NCBI GenBank assembly: GCA_963576785.1
Contig: OY756143.1
Location: forward strand, 1,426,001 to 1,490,000
Source: Chlorophyllum brunneum
Lineage: Eukaryota; Basidiomycota; Agaricomycetes; Agaricales; Agaricaceae
Length of the DNA: 64,000 nucleotides
Reading direction: 5' to 3'
Position 1 is the first letter of the stretch, and each line of letters begins with the position of its first letter. The position numbers and the translations under genes are program-made. Shown here in pieces: positions 12,942-23,657 of this stretch. Below the pieces are notes generated by a model. The model saw nothing but the letters and a program-made list of their open reading frames with translations. It ran no database searches and was not told the DNA's origin.

Positions 12942-14363
12942 TTCGCCTCCAATAGCTCATTTCACACCTCTCAACCCTCCCCTTCTACTACTCTGGCTGT
13001 TTGCGGGAACAATATTCTCCTGACTACCTCCCTCTCTGCCTACCATAAAACTGCAAGCATTCTGATTGCAGAGGTTTATGCCCTCATTTGTGCCATACTT
13101 CTTGCCCGCTCCTCTCCCCCTTCTCCTTCACTCACTATTTTCACCAACCACCTTAACTCTGTTCACCTCCTCTCTAAACCCTCTCATTCCTATTACTCTC
13201 TCTCCTCTTACCCTGCATGATCTCTCTATTGCTGGTTGTTCAACCTTTTAGGCAAAGAGGTAGGAATAGATGATGAGGACTGGAGGTCTGCATATGAAGG
13301 AATAGATGGCAAGGTCTTGGATTCTCCTTTGATTCCTTCTGCATTCCCTAGTTTTCCCTCTCTTCGGCCCTCCTCTGTTTCTTCTGCTCCACACATATCT
13401 CTTCCTGACCTTTCTTTTATCCCTAGTTCACCCCTTCCAGTGCAAAATCACACTCTCTTTCCTTTAGTTTCTTACACACGTGCTCATACCACCTCTACTT
13501 CACCCCTAGCCCAGCTCAATCGCCTTGTTGATGCAGCTGCCTCTGCTTCCTCATCTGCCTCATTTTCTCTATTCCCACAACTCTCCATGCCTACCTTTGC
13601 AATGGACTCCTATACTCTGTTTACCTCAGCATTTGGCTTTTACAAGTCCAACATCACCACCCTTGTAGAACATCTCTCGCTGGAGGCCCAACACATACCA
13701 CCCCCTCTGGCTATTGTTTCCTATGCACTTTATGATCCGCATCCACCTCCCAAATACCCTTACACCCGTGCATACTCCGCATATTCAGCCTTGGTTCCAT
13801 TGTATGCTCAATGCAGTCAATTATCCATGGCCTTAACCCTTTATTCTTGTCACAAGCCTCTCTCCCAGCCTTGGTACAGGTTTGGTTGTCCACTCTTGGA
13901 ATCTCCCCACCATTTGTTCTTACAGTGTCCTTGCTTCTCCTCCTTTTGTTTCCAATCTACTCAGGACATTAGCAGGCAAGTCAACACAACCCTTGAGCTC
14001 TACAACCTGCATCTAGCTGACCTTCCTTGATTGCACCGTGCCCTCAGTAACCTCTTTACAGACACTCAGGTATGGCTGTATGGCTGGTCCTTCTTCTACA
14101 AAGGTTTATTACCCACCCTAGAAGACTTTATTGATCATGATCATGTCCTCCAACTCTCATCTCTCCAACAATGGAAGCTTTTGACTTGTCTCGCTGACAA
14201 TTGTCACTTGGTGTCCATCCACCTTGTGGGCTGTATCTGGGGCACTGTAGCATGCACTTTTTCTCCTTTCCGTACTATTCCTTTAAAGGCCATCCAACTA
14301 CCTTCTTGTTGTTCACACCTTCTCCCTTCTGCCTCTTCTAATGTTTCGCTTTCTATTGGCTAG
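12942..14363 (+). pseudogene. LINE ORF2 3' part: RNase H and zinc-knuckle tail, broken
   Basis: Spread over three frames. About 12,980-13,200 carries an RNase H core: LAVCGNNILLTTSLSAYHK, then AEVYALICAILLA (catalytic Glu), then TIFTNHLNSVHLL, where the family normally has Asp in place of the first Asn. About 13,480-13,540 resumes with YTRAHT and LAQLNRLVDAAAS. The tail contains GCPLLESPHHLFLQCPCF, a Cys/His cluster, and ends with WLYGWSFFYKGLLPTLEDF, common to this element type. The Asp-to-Asn change is in ACC-AAC; an ancestral ACC-GAC would have contained a CpG, so it fits CpG decay. Confidence 0.65.
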
Positions 14364-14413
14364 TACTTGTTTACTGTTATTGTATATTATATACGTAGCT
14401 GACGAGGTATTTG

Positions 14414-14984
14414 TGTTGAGGAAATGACCGTAACGAGTTGTTTGCTGGGGGCAGCAGTAAATGCAGTGGGAGAGAACGTAGGGTCTACTCACTGAGATAA
14501 TAAGCTTCTATCTGATACCTATAGAAAGGTAATTCGGATAGACAGATATTATTGATAAAACGGTTGGTGTCAGAGAGGTAGAGGTCAAAGTTAATTAAAT
14601 CGATTGAGGTGTTGTACTCAAAGAGATAGGCAATGGTGAAGAAGTTGTTCGATTGAACAAGATACAGAACTAGGTCTGCTACATGGGGTTTATATACATA
14701 CTGTAACATAGGCAAGTCATACTACATAAAATACTAGTAAAGCATAGATTGTTCCTTATGACTCCCTTTAACTGCGGCGTAGTGCCTGTGGAGTACTGCG
14801 AAACATGGTATCTAGTCATTGGTACTATGTAGAATAATCTATCAAGTACTTATGACTCTCATCGTATGCAGAGCAACTCATAGGAAGTTACTACGGAATA
14901 AAGTTACTAGAAAGTAACGGATCAGTCTATTATTATTATAATGACTTCATAGTCTATTTCTAGAATATGTCCGAAACTTCAACA
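14414..14984 (-). mobile_element. Solo LTR, same family as 41-620, younger copy
   Basis: A 571-bp block from TGTTGAGG to CTTCAACA. It is flanked directly by ATTTG on both sides (14,409-14,413 and 14,985-14,989), a perfect 5-bp target site duplication. With no internal region, this is a solo LTR left by recombination between the two LTRs of an element. A TATA motif on the minus strand (about 14,689-14,696) corresponds to that of the other copy. It retains about 14 CpG dinucleotides, unlike 41-620, which suggests a more recent insertion. It landed in or next to the 3' end of the decayed LINE-like element. Confidence 0.9.
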
Positions 14985-15055
14985 ATTTGTTTGACAAATC
15001 ACCTGAGCTCCTGTAGTAGCGTAGTCAGCTCAATTTATATCATCATCACCATCAG

Positions 15056-15140
15056 CTGGCCATCACTGGATCACTCTGGCCATCAAAACATCATTCTGGC
15101 CATCACTAAATCAATTCGGCCATCAAATCATCACTGGCTA
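15056..15140. repeat. Short tandem repeat, ~20-bp GGCCATCA-type units
   Basis: About four units beginning ggccatca, each roughly 20 bp and diverged (ggccatcactggatcactct, ggccatcaaaacatcattct and so on), preceded by catcatcaccatcag. They lie 70 bp after the solo LTR. They may be the interrupted 3' tail of the LINE-like element or an independent minisatellite. Confidence 0.6.
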
Positions 15141-15299
15141 TTAACAAAAGGCCATTACTAGGCTCCCCAGCTTGCTACAGGGAGCATATATGAGGCTAGG
15201 AAAATGGAAAACAATGGTAGAGATTATTCTGAGATAGTTGGGACTGTAGAAGGGAGGGAGGGATAATTGTATTACTGAGGGTCTTGCTATTAGACCATG

Positions 15300-16040
15300 T
15301 AAAGTAAGGTTAGATTGGGCAGTTGAACTAGGGTATAGCAGAAAGATAGAGAGAGAGCATAGAGTATGGATATGAGAGAGTAGGAACTTGGGAGAATAGA
15401 GGGTTGAGTGGGGGGCATAGAAGGGTATAGACATGGGAGAGTAGAAAGTACAGACAGAAGGGAGAGTACAGAGATGATTAGAGAGTATGGACATGATAGA
15501 GTAGAAGGTATGAACATGGGAGAAAGTGTGAACATAGGAGAGGATACAGATATGAGGGAGTGAGTATACAGGTATGAAAAAACAGAGGGTATGGACATAG
15601 GAGAGTACAGGAGACAGGTATGGGAGAAAAGAGGGTATAAGCACAGAATATGGACATAGGTAGATGGAGAGTAGAGAGTGGAAAAGAGAGCATAAGAGAG
15701 GAGAAAGTACAGATATGGGAGGGAGTATTGGCATAAAGAAAAGTACAGGCATAGGAGAGTAGAATATATAGGTTTGGGAGGGTAGAGACATGTGAAAAAG
15801 TATGAACATAGGAGAGAGTACAGGTATGAGAGGTAGAGTGTAGAGTCATGAGAGGATAGTATAGATATGAGAGGGTACAGAGCATAGACATGGGAGAGGT
15901 TATGGGCATAGCAGAGAGTATAGGTATAGAAACAAAAGAAGGATGGGTACAGAAGAACAGGGAGTACAAACATAGAAAAAACTACAGACATGGGAGAGTG
16001 AACATTACAAATAGAGAATATAGACATGGAATGATTGCAT
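15300..16040. repeat. Degenerate purine-rich minisatellite
   Basis: About 740 bp built from diverged units of the type 'gagagtatggacatag' and 'ggagagtacaggtatgg'. The plus strand is strongly purine-rich and CpG is nearly absent. The long minus-strand open frames over it (15,141-16,228) are translated repeats rich in Ser, Leu, Tyr, Pro and His, and are not genes. Confidence 0.75.
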
Positions 16041-18119
16041 AACATAGGATAGTTGTAGACTAGGACTGGATTTGGGCTGCAGGTCCAAATCACTAGCATT
16101 GTACACAGAGGATTGAGGTAAGTAACAGAACTAATAACAAACAGAATAGTTGTGTTATAATGACAACAATAAAATTCACGCATGGTACACAGAGCAGCTT
16201 TTCTAAGTACATTAATAAATGGAATCAAACTTAAACTTAAATAAATATTGAACTTAAACTCAGATTAACATTGAACTTAAAATTCAGATTTCCCATTGCG
16301 TCCGTGCCTTGGCACGGGTACTTAGACTCGTCGATGTGACACGTGTAATGATGACTCATCAGCCCAGTGTAAATGTTTCGTGGTTGTTGCAACACATTAT
16401 AATGCATATCAACATCATTCTGTTTTTTCCGACAATTGTTATCATTCTGTACGTGAGTCGCAACCAACATTCCGAGCACCACTATTTTCAACTGGCGCTG
16501 AGCTTCTCTTCCCCACCCAAAATTGGACTTTTGACCAAAATGATTATTTTGAGAAACACTCTCATCGGAGTTGGTCACCCGAAATTTTGGGATGACTATT
16601 CGCTTGAGTATCAATTGCGTTACTCGTCATCGTCAAGACTTGGCGAAACATATCACTGAGGCCTCCAGGCGAGGCCCGTTCTCAGTAGATCCCACAGCCA
16701 TATGATCCCCAAGCAAACGTCTCAACAATCAAGGCAACCGAAGGATTGTAGGCTGATCATGAGAGAGCTCCCATCAAGTCTATTGAGTATCCTGAGGCTA
16801 AGTGTGGTGTGAGAAGGTAGTAAAGATTGTATAATCTCCATGTCCGGCGGTGGCATCATCACAAAACTATTTTCGTTGACAGATGATGTTGTGGAAGCAC
16901 ACTAAGGTCTTCGTCATCAAAGACATGAGGAGAACGTTTGGAGATCCCATTTGATACGAGGTTGGCTCTAGTTTCTGCATTTCCCATGCGTTTTGTTGAG
17001 AGCCAGGATTAGCTTCCTACTTCAAGTCCTGTCAGACGATGACCTGAAAGAAGGAAAGAATAATCTAAGTGTCCAAGTGCCCAAGGTAGACGATTGGGCA
17101 GCACCAGGTCGTTGAGTAAGGAGTCGAAATGCAACCAAGAGAAGAGGGCGTTACGATCCTTTCAGAAAGTGTATCCTGGTCAAACATAAGTGAATTAAGA
17201 AGCACACAACTGAAGCAGTGTCTTGTACACCAATGGCGTTAATCACCGAGCGCGAAGAGGTTTAGTCAGACATAGAGAAGCTCGTTCACTACCTGTCACT
17301 TTGTTGGTGGGGTCTGGCGTGTGCGGGGGTCTCCTACAGCAGCCCAAGAGCTAGGAATGTTTCTCGGGAGTATAAAATCACCAGAAGTGCGTCTCATTAG
17401 TGTCAATATCGGATAGTCACAGCCAACCCCGAGCATGCTCGGTTACATGTCTTGAATTCCCTTCTCACTCATCGCATGAGCCGACTTGCCCATGATTGCG
17501 TTGTGCGGCGCAATTTGTCGATGCACCACGCTGCTCAATGGCAGGAGTCTGCCTGTGCGAGTTTTAACAGTGGTTATTTTATTGTCAACAGTTGGTATTG
17601 GAAACGTCTGAGGCTGCGGGGACAGCGATTTCCCTGTACAGCAGCATGTCATTCAGTAGTCTTTGAATATAAACAGGTCACTCAAAGCTTGTCGATGCTT
17701 TCCGTCTTGTGTCCAGCTTATCTGCATTCTACTAAGTCATAGTGATAAGGCTGATGGTCAGCACGATATAAGATGAGTCTGACCCTATAATACACTAGGG
17801 TATCCCATATGTTTTAGATGCTGGGAGTCCCTTTCCTTTTAGCATCTAGTGCGTCCTTGTAGCACCACCTCGCGGTTTATTTATTTTGGAGCTCCACGAA
17901 ACTTAGATATTTCCGATCAACACCGAGTAATGATTAATGATCCTTTGTTTGTGTATTGAAATATTATTCACACCCCGTCTCCACTCAAACACGATCAGGT
18001 TGACCGGTTTTGTAACTGTGCTCCACGGGCACGTCTTGGTCTACTTTCCCATTTGATTGCTATGGGGGACAAAGTAAACTTGTGACAGAACCCTCTGGGA
18101 AAGTCCCCCAACGTGCAGC
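16041..18119. other. Border region between transposon island and gene space, no supported gene
   Basis: CpG and GC rise sharply near 16,285. A compact hairpin CCGTGCC-TT-GGCACGG lies at 16,302-16,317. Overlapping open frames on both strands at 16,237-16,659 look like sequence-symmetric remnants rather than genes. Further on there is a 14-bp palindrome CCGAGCATGCTCGG (about 17,429-17,442) and an 8-bp inverted repeat TAGATGCT/AGCATCTA (about 17,814-17,848). No exon chain or family motif was recognised. Confidence 0.45.
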
Positions 18120-18127
18120 TATATAAA
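18120..18127 (+). promoter_or_regulatory. TATA box of the DUF6534 gene
   Basis: TATATAAA 68-75 bp upstream of the ATG at 18,195. This places transcription start about 40 bp before the start codon. Confidence 0.6.
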
Positions 18128-18194
18128 TTTTGCTCTGCGCGTCCAAGTTCCCAAGCTCCCGCCCAGGTCAACGCCTGCCCCCAAATAAATCACG

Positions 18195-19894
18195 ATGCCT
18201 GATTCTCCAGCTCCTGATGGTAGCCTGCTCAAGTGTGTGTCTCTAACGTTGGATTCGCAATGAATAACTAAACACGCGTTTGACTGCACAGAACTGGACC
18301 TGTCGTAAGGAGATAATGTCTTGAATCGGCTTTGAGGTACTGATCAAGACTTCAGCTCGTGGGGATTGTCGTAAACTGGTGGCTCTGGGGCATCCTGATC
18401 ATGCAATACAGTAATCTCAACCTCGGCGTCTACAGTCTTGGAAGTAGCTAACTCGACTCTAACAGTAATGTATCTCAACAGTAGTCAAGCAAAGCAGGAC
18501 CCCCGAACTTTACGAGGAATTGGTATGCCTAGACTCCCTCCACTGCTGTGCTCGGTCTGACCCGCCGAGCTTATCCCCGTCACCCACTGTACAGTTTATT
18601 TCCTATTCTTACTCGATGCTGCTCAATCAATATTGGCGATGGTTGATGCCTTCCACTGGTTTGTGTACAACTTCGGCAACACCGACGCATTATCTGACCT
18701 ATCGATGGCGGGTATCGATGGTCCGCTCCTCGACGGTATCATTGCTCTTATGGTACAACTCGTGTATTGTTGGCGAATTTGGGTCCTGAGTGGCCAGCGG
18801 GCCGTGTTACCGGCAATCATTGCTCTTGTAAGTTTCATTCGTAGTCCGAGTCTCGAATTTGACGAGTAGAGTAAATGATTCAGTTAGGTCTCATTAGTTG
18901 TGTTGGAGGAGCCATACGTGGCATACAGGTATGTCTGACACACGGAAAGATAGGACCATGAGCTAAAGTGTCTGTCATGCATCAGGGTGTCACAGTCAAG
19001 GTTGCTTCAAAACTTGGTGGTCATCTCAACTTTGCTGTTATAGTCAGCCGTACTTTTCTTGAAGTCATCCCAGACTGTGAACTGATTTATCACAGCTCTG
19101 GAATGCGTCTGGTGCTGCGGCTGATATCCTAATTGCATCCTCAATGACATATCTGGTATGCCTCAGCTTTCACTCGGCTCCATTGATGAGATTTTCATCG
19201 GGGAATACATAGTTATTAACGTTCAGCTCCAAGAGCACGCGTCGAGGGCTCTTTAGAAAAGTCAGACTTATCGTCCTTTTCACCCTCGAAACAAACATGT
19301 TAACGAGTATGTGATCGATTCTCTGGAACCTCGTTCAACACGTTCACACTTTATCCCACACTGGTGTTTTCTGTCACCAGCTATTCTAGCTATTTTCAAT
19401 CTGATCGTAGTTTTTACAAAACCCATTGGACCAAAAGTGCGTTCAATAAGTTCCCTCAGTCACGGACCAACATATGAGGGCTAATGCGTCGTGGACAGTT
19501 TACCTCCCTCAATCTCATGACGTATACCTCCTTTATCTACAAGCATGATTTATTTCATTGACTACTCAAATACTTAGGGGCTATCCTCTAGCAAAGCTGT
19601 GCGTTGCTTAGACTCATGGAACTTTCCAGTGCTACAGGGCTGATATCCGATTGAGACAGTTACAGTAATTGTTTCATGGTACTTCTGAACCAACGGATCT
19701 ATTATGCCGGGTCGATCCACGTGGACGGAACCACCATTAAATCCACATCATTGACAGTATTCCAGGCCAAGGACCATCATTCAGACAGAGATGCGACGCT
19801 TCGGGGTTCAAGTTCCTTGGTCTTTGCGACACAGCCTACGGAGGTTCATGTCGAGGTCGCCATTGGTCACGACGGTGAGAGGTGCCGGGTTTAG
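18195..19894 (+). CDS. DUF6534-type seven-span membrane protein, 13 exons
   Basis: Function unknown; the family is a large agaricomycete group of predicted seven-helix plasma-membrane proteins. My exons are 18195-18232, 18292-18304, 18356-18410, 18466-18522, 18595-18827, 18884-18928, 18986-19042, 19096-19155, 19234-19306, 19381-19436, 19499-19521, 19578-19598 and 19660-19894. They join in frame without a stop. Family landmarks in order are LVGIVVNWWLWGILIMQY (helix 1), QDPRTLRGIVYFLFLLD, FHWFVYNFGN, VQLVYCWRIWVLS, AADILIASSMTYL, RLIVLFTLETNMLT, AIFNLIVVFTKPIGP and LAKLYSNCFMVLLNQR, the usual closing motif. The C-terminus is soluble. A TATA box lies 70 bp upstream. Exons of 13, 21 and 23 nt are unusually short. 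The acceptor at 19,233 (AAG) and the donor at 19,043 (GTCAGC) are weak, so those two junctions are the least certain. The first gene beyond the transposon island, it appears intact. Confidence 0.8.
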
Positions 19895-20459
19895 GAGCAC
19901 CCTCAGGCTTTTTATCGGTCGAGGGGAACGAGGGAAACTCGTCGCAACCGAGATTTAGGGTCATTGTTTTGTAGCCTGTAAAGAGAGGTGACGAGATGCT
20001 TCTCTAGCCAAACCATTGGAAATTCCATCGGATGTAGGAGAAGCTAGAGATCCGTTAGTTCGTTTACCTTCCGGTGTGCTTTTAGACTTAAAGAAATCAA
20101 CCATTAGTTGTGCATCGCTGCTGCAATACCTTGCACTTCCCAGAGTTACTCAGAATAATTGAAACGGTTTACAGAAGCCGCATATGTGCCGAATTCTAAG
20201 TAACAATATCACCATTGGCTAGAAAAGTGATCTCAAGTGAGGGTGGATGAGGAACCCTTGAGGAACCTACCCTAGTCCGCCGTTCCCGTGGGTTGGCTTT
20301 CGGTAACATTTCCTGGGGAGCACTTCCGTGTGACCCAAGCGCGAGAAAATGCACGTGAGGAATGGACTGGCATCAAGCACCTGCACATATACTCCGAAAA
20401 ATATCTACTTACATTCCTGCTCATCACTTCATTATCATCAACTGAGCTTAGGACTGAAA
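19895..20459. other. Intergenic region between DUF6534 gene and eIF4B gene
   Basis: 565 bp holding the DUF6534 3' UTR and the eIF4B promoter. A frame open from 20,288 runs through the eIF4B start region, but its upstream part shows no domain. No TATA box or repeat stands out. Confidence 0.4.
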
Positions 20460-22253
20460 ATGCGTACGCGAATACCTCATCTACGTCTACACTTCCGCTC
20501 AAACTCGCTTTAGCGCCTAAAAAGGCTAAGAAAATTGCTCTTAGCGAGTTCCTTGGGGACAGCAGTGTGTATTCCAGATAAACTGCAACAGGTTTCTCGC
20601 GACTGATCACGACTCCTCCATAGCTCTGGGGTCATGGGCAGATGAAATGGATGCTTTACCAAGTGCCCGTATGTCATGCCTCGGATCTGCAATTGTCATT
20701 TTGTTCATCGTTCTCCTTCCAGCTGCGCCAAAGGAGAACAACGAGCATCAATCTAGACGGGATGATTTTCTAGCCTCAAGGAGTAAGATTCCCACTTCCT
20801 GTCAGTCCTACATATTCTAAAATGTAGCTCAACTCAGCGGACCGGGTTGTACCAATCCGCGATGATATTCCTTTGCCCACCCAACCACCTTACACTGCCT
20901 TCGTTGGGAATCTTGCCTTCGACCTGGTGGAAAGTGATCTGGAACAATTCTTCCAGAACATCAAGGTATGTATGTACTGGTGTCTGTTCTGGTTTTGCTC
21001 ACCTATTTTTGTGAACTAGTCTGTCAAGATTATAAAGGATCGAGAAGAAAAACCCAAGGGGTTCGGTTATGTTGAATTTGAAGACCTGGATGGTTTAAAA
21101 GCTGCTCTTGCCAGCAATGGTCAGGTACGCATCTATCGGCTTGTGCCCATCACTTAATTGAAAGCGTCCTAGGTGCTATCTGGACGAACCATTCGAGTCA
21201 GCGTCGCTGAGCCCCGTGAGTGAGCTAGCTTCTGCTGGTTGCGATATACTCATCCTACCTTATCTAGCCAAAGAGAGATCCTTCGGTCACGCCACGGCCG
21301 AGGACAACTCCAAGTTTGACAGTCCTTGGCGTCGCGAAGGCCCACTCCCTGACTTGCCTCATTCCCGAGAAGCCCAACGCCGGAAATTCGACGGAGTTCC
21401 TGAGAGGTTACCTAGTGTATCCGAAAACGTGGATGATTGGCGTTCTCAGCGTCCCTCAAAGCTACCCGAACCGGAAGTGCCCAAACGTAAGGGATCAGGC
21501 TTTTTCAATGGGGAAAGTCCCGCCACCGACAAAGAAGATGCTTGGATCATTGGTTCCAAGTTCAAGCCATCCACAGCTGAAGAAGGGCCGAGCAGCAGAT
21601 TCGGTAGCCTGCGAGCCAAAGCCGAACCAACACAGTCTGACGAAGGTGACTGGCGAAGCACCACCCGATCGAGACCTGGTACGCGTAGTAACATATCTCG
21701 TACGTGCTAATATCTTCACTCCTAATTATTCTTTAGCCAATGGATCTACTCCGCCGACGCCCCAGATGGGTCGCCGAAAACTTGATCTCCTTCCTCGTTC
21801 AGGCAATGTCTCAGCTTCGCCCAGCCCTCTTTCGTCCCCAAAGATGGGACCCACACAACCGGCCTCCTCGCGCTCGAATCCTTTTGGTGCTGCCAGGTAG
21901 GACGCTGTCGTGATAGTGCAGAATGAACTGCTTTCAACTCCTTTTCCAGACCTGTCGACGTAACCGCTCGAGAGAAAGAGATTGCAGAGCGCGTTGACAA
22001 AGGCCGTGATCGTTTGTCCATGTCAAGAACCAATTCTCGATCAGGATCTGAACGTCCCACAACTCGGCCGCGAACCCCCCCTCAGGTTGCTCCCCCTGCG
22101 TCATCACCACGAGTAGCGTCTCGGACTCTTGCCCCTAACGTCAGACCAACATTAAGCTTTGCGAACGTCGCCGCTAACAAGGAAAGCGTGCCCGATGCTG
22201 AAGTTGGAGGGCATGGCTCGGAAGAAACAGAGAGGAACGATGATAATGTATGA
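20460..22253 (+). CDS. TIF3: Translation initiation factor eIF4B (RRM protein)
   Basis: eIF4B stimulates the eIF4A helicase and mRNA recruitment in the cytoplasm. The N-terminal signature PPKKAKKIALSEFLGDS joins across introns to TLGSWADEMDALPSAPAP, a hallmark of fungal eIF4B. It is followed by an RRM (about residues 65-140): AFVGNLAF (RNP2) and KGFGYVEF (RNP1). Then come Asp/Trp/Arg-rich repeats (SPWRREGPLPDLP, DDWRS, GDWRSTTRSRP), the conserved NPFGAARPVD and REKEIAERVDKGRDR segments, and a Ser/Pro tail. I chose the ATG at 20,460: only four coding bases (ATG-C) precede a 50-nt intron (20,464-20,513), giving the expected M-P-P-K-K start. About ten exons, uninterrupted. It ends 58 bp from the convergent cyclophilin gene. 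Confidence 0.9.
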
Positions 22254-22311
22254 TGATTAAAGTTCATTCGTCTATGCCCATGAATCGTAGGAACGCCCAT
22301 GTATGTACACC

Positions 22312-23493
22312 TTAGGACCTATACTGATGCTCGGGATCGACATACTTCATCCGGCCTCTCCCTGTTTGATGCATCAGAGATAAGGAAGAGGTTATGCAGT
22401 ACAAAATATACCTTTATATCGAACGCCAGCCGAATTGAGCTCCTCAGAGTAAGTTTCCTTGATGTGAAGGAGAACACGTTTCCTCTCCTCCTCTTGTCGC
22501 GCTGCCTCCTCTCTCCCCAATCTGGCATCATATTCTTCTTCAGTTTCTTTTTCGTCAGGGTGATGTACTCGAGGAGTTTCCAAGACCTCGCTTTTTCTCT
22601 TTTTCTTTCGCCGATGGACATTATCCCCATCGACACTTTGGTTGGAGTGTTGACGCGTTCCTGTCTCGTGGCGGTCCACAGGCTGTCTGTCAAACTCTGA
22701 CCACATGTGAACCCCTAGTAACCTGAAGCACTCCAAACACTCACCCGGTTCCTTACGTTTCTTGAGTTCAAGCTCGCCGCAACGCGTGATAGCGATATGA
22801 GCTGTTGGTCGGTTTCTGTTATCCACTGGTACTTTAGCGAGTTTCTGGACGACATCCTCGAATCCTCTGATGGCCCTGCCAAACACGACGTGTTTCCCTG
22901 GGACGTATCAGAAAGTCCAACTGATGCTAAAGCGCCTGGCTTACCGTTGAGATGAAGGCACTCTCGAAGGGTGATGAAGAACTGTGAACCGTTAGTGTTG
23001 GGCCCTTTGTTCGCCATGCAAAGCAGTGCAGAAGAGTCTAATGGTCTCTGCAAATCCTCGTCTAAGAATGTTCCTCCATAGATGGATTCACCACCAGTAC
23101 CGTTTCGTTTGGTAAAATCTGTTTGGCAAGTAGTAACGGGTGGGTAAATAACAAACAGAGACGTACCTCCTCCTTGAATCATGAAATCTTGGATAGAGCG
23201 GTGTATAGTACTATTCCTGTAATACAGGGTATTTCCGTTGGCAGAAATACCCTTCTCTCCCGTGCAGAGAGCACGAAAACTGAAAGGACTTGAATCAATG
23301 GAACAGTGATACCGGATAAACCAGAAGGCGGGTAAGATACTTTTCGCATGTTTTGGGAGCAGTGTCGTTAAATAGTTCGAAAATTACCCTAGAGTAACGT
23401 GAGGGAGTGAACGAAAGGAGGATATGGCGGAGCTTACCGGCCATAGGGTTCGTCGTTGACAGCAAAATCCATGAAAACTCTCGGACGAACCAT
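22312..23493 (-). CDS. Cyclophilin-type peptidyl-prolyl isomerase with basic coiled tail
   Basis: Catalyses cis-trans isomerisation of X-Pro bonds. The N-terminus [12 protein letters not shown] starts the cyclophilin fold. Catalytic-site segments are [31 protein letters not shown] and [10 protein letters not shown]. The cyclophilin A tryptophan before LNGK is replaced by His (LHLNGK), as in cyclophilin-40-type enzymes, which usually lowers cyclosporin affinity. After the domain (about 180 residues) comes a charged tail with [27 protein letters not shown] and a final [13 protein letters not shown] reached through the last intron. Such tails occur in spliceosome-associated cyclophilins, so a nuclear role is possible but inferred. 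About seven exons. The gene is convergent with eIF4B and shares a 164-bp divergent promoter with the GTPase gene. The stop is TAA at 22,312-22,314. Confidence 0.9.
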
Positions 23494-23657
23494 GATGGAT
23501 AAAGACAAATGATGGCGACTGGGAAGAATCCCACGGCCAGCATGTATTCAGGGACACACTTAGCACACCTCTCACATGCTAACTTCTCGTTCCTTTTCAC
23601 TCACCCACCTCCATCCGCTTGCTCGTGCCATATATCACTTCCAGCTCACGTACTAAC

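Larger units (their letters stand above)
7141..14413 (+). mobile_element. Decayed LINE-like (non-LTR) retrotransposon
   Basis: An ordered but broken set of LINE parts on the plus strand: ORF1 (to 8,353), an endonuclease/exonuclease/phosphatase domain (about 9,360-10,120), reverse transcriptase (about 11,048-11,900), RNase H (about 12,980-13,520) and a C-terminal cysteine-rich segment (about 13,870-14,130). In-frame stops at 9,992-9,994, 10,442-10,444, 10,817-10,819, 12,377-12,379 and 14,028-14,030, plus frameshifts, break the second ORF. CpG is scarce throughout. The 5' limit is approximate and no poly(A) tail is visible. The 3' end is interrupted by the solo LTR at 14,414, so the element's tail may continue after 14,989, perhaps into the GGCCATCA repeats. 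The order and motifs match LINE-like elements common in mushroom genomes. It cannot encode an intact protein. Confidence 0.85.

Noticed and set aside
15141..16228. Long minus-strand open frames (222, 312 and 163 codons) in the purine-rich repeat
   Set aside because: Overlapping frames of translated minisatellite with repeated Ser/Leu/Tyr/Pro phrases; no start context, introns or domain.
16237..16659. Overlapping frames on both strands that read similar words near each end
   Set aside because: No domain; mirrored appearance comes from local sequence symmetry near the hairpin.
17429..17442. Perfect palindrome CCGAGCATGCTCGG
   Set aside because: A single 14-bp palindrome without neighbours or gene context is expected by chance or as a generic binding site.
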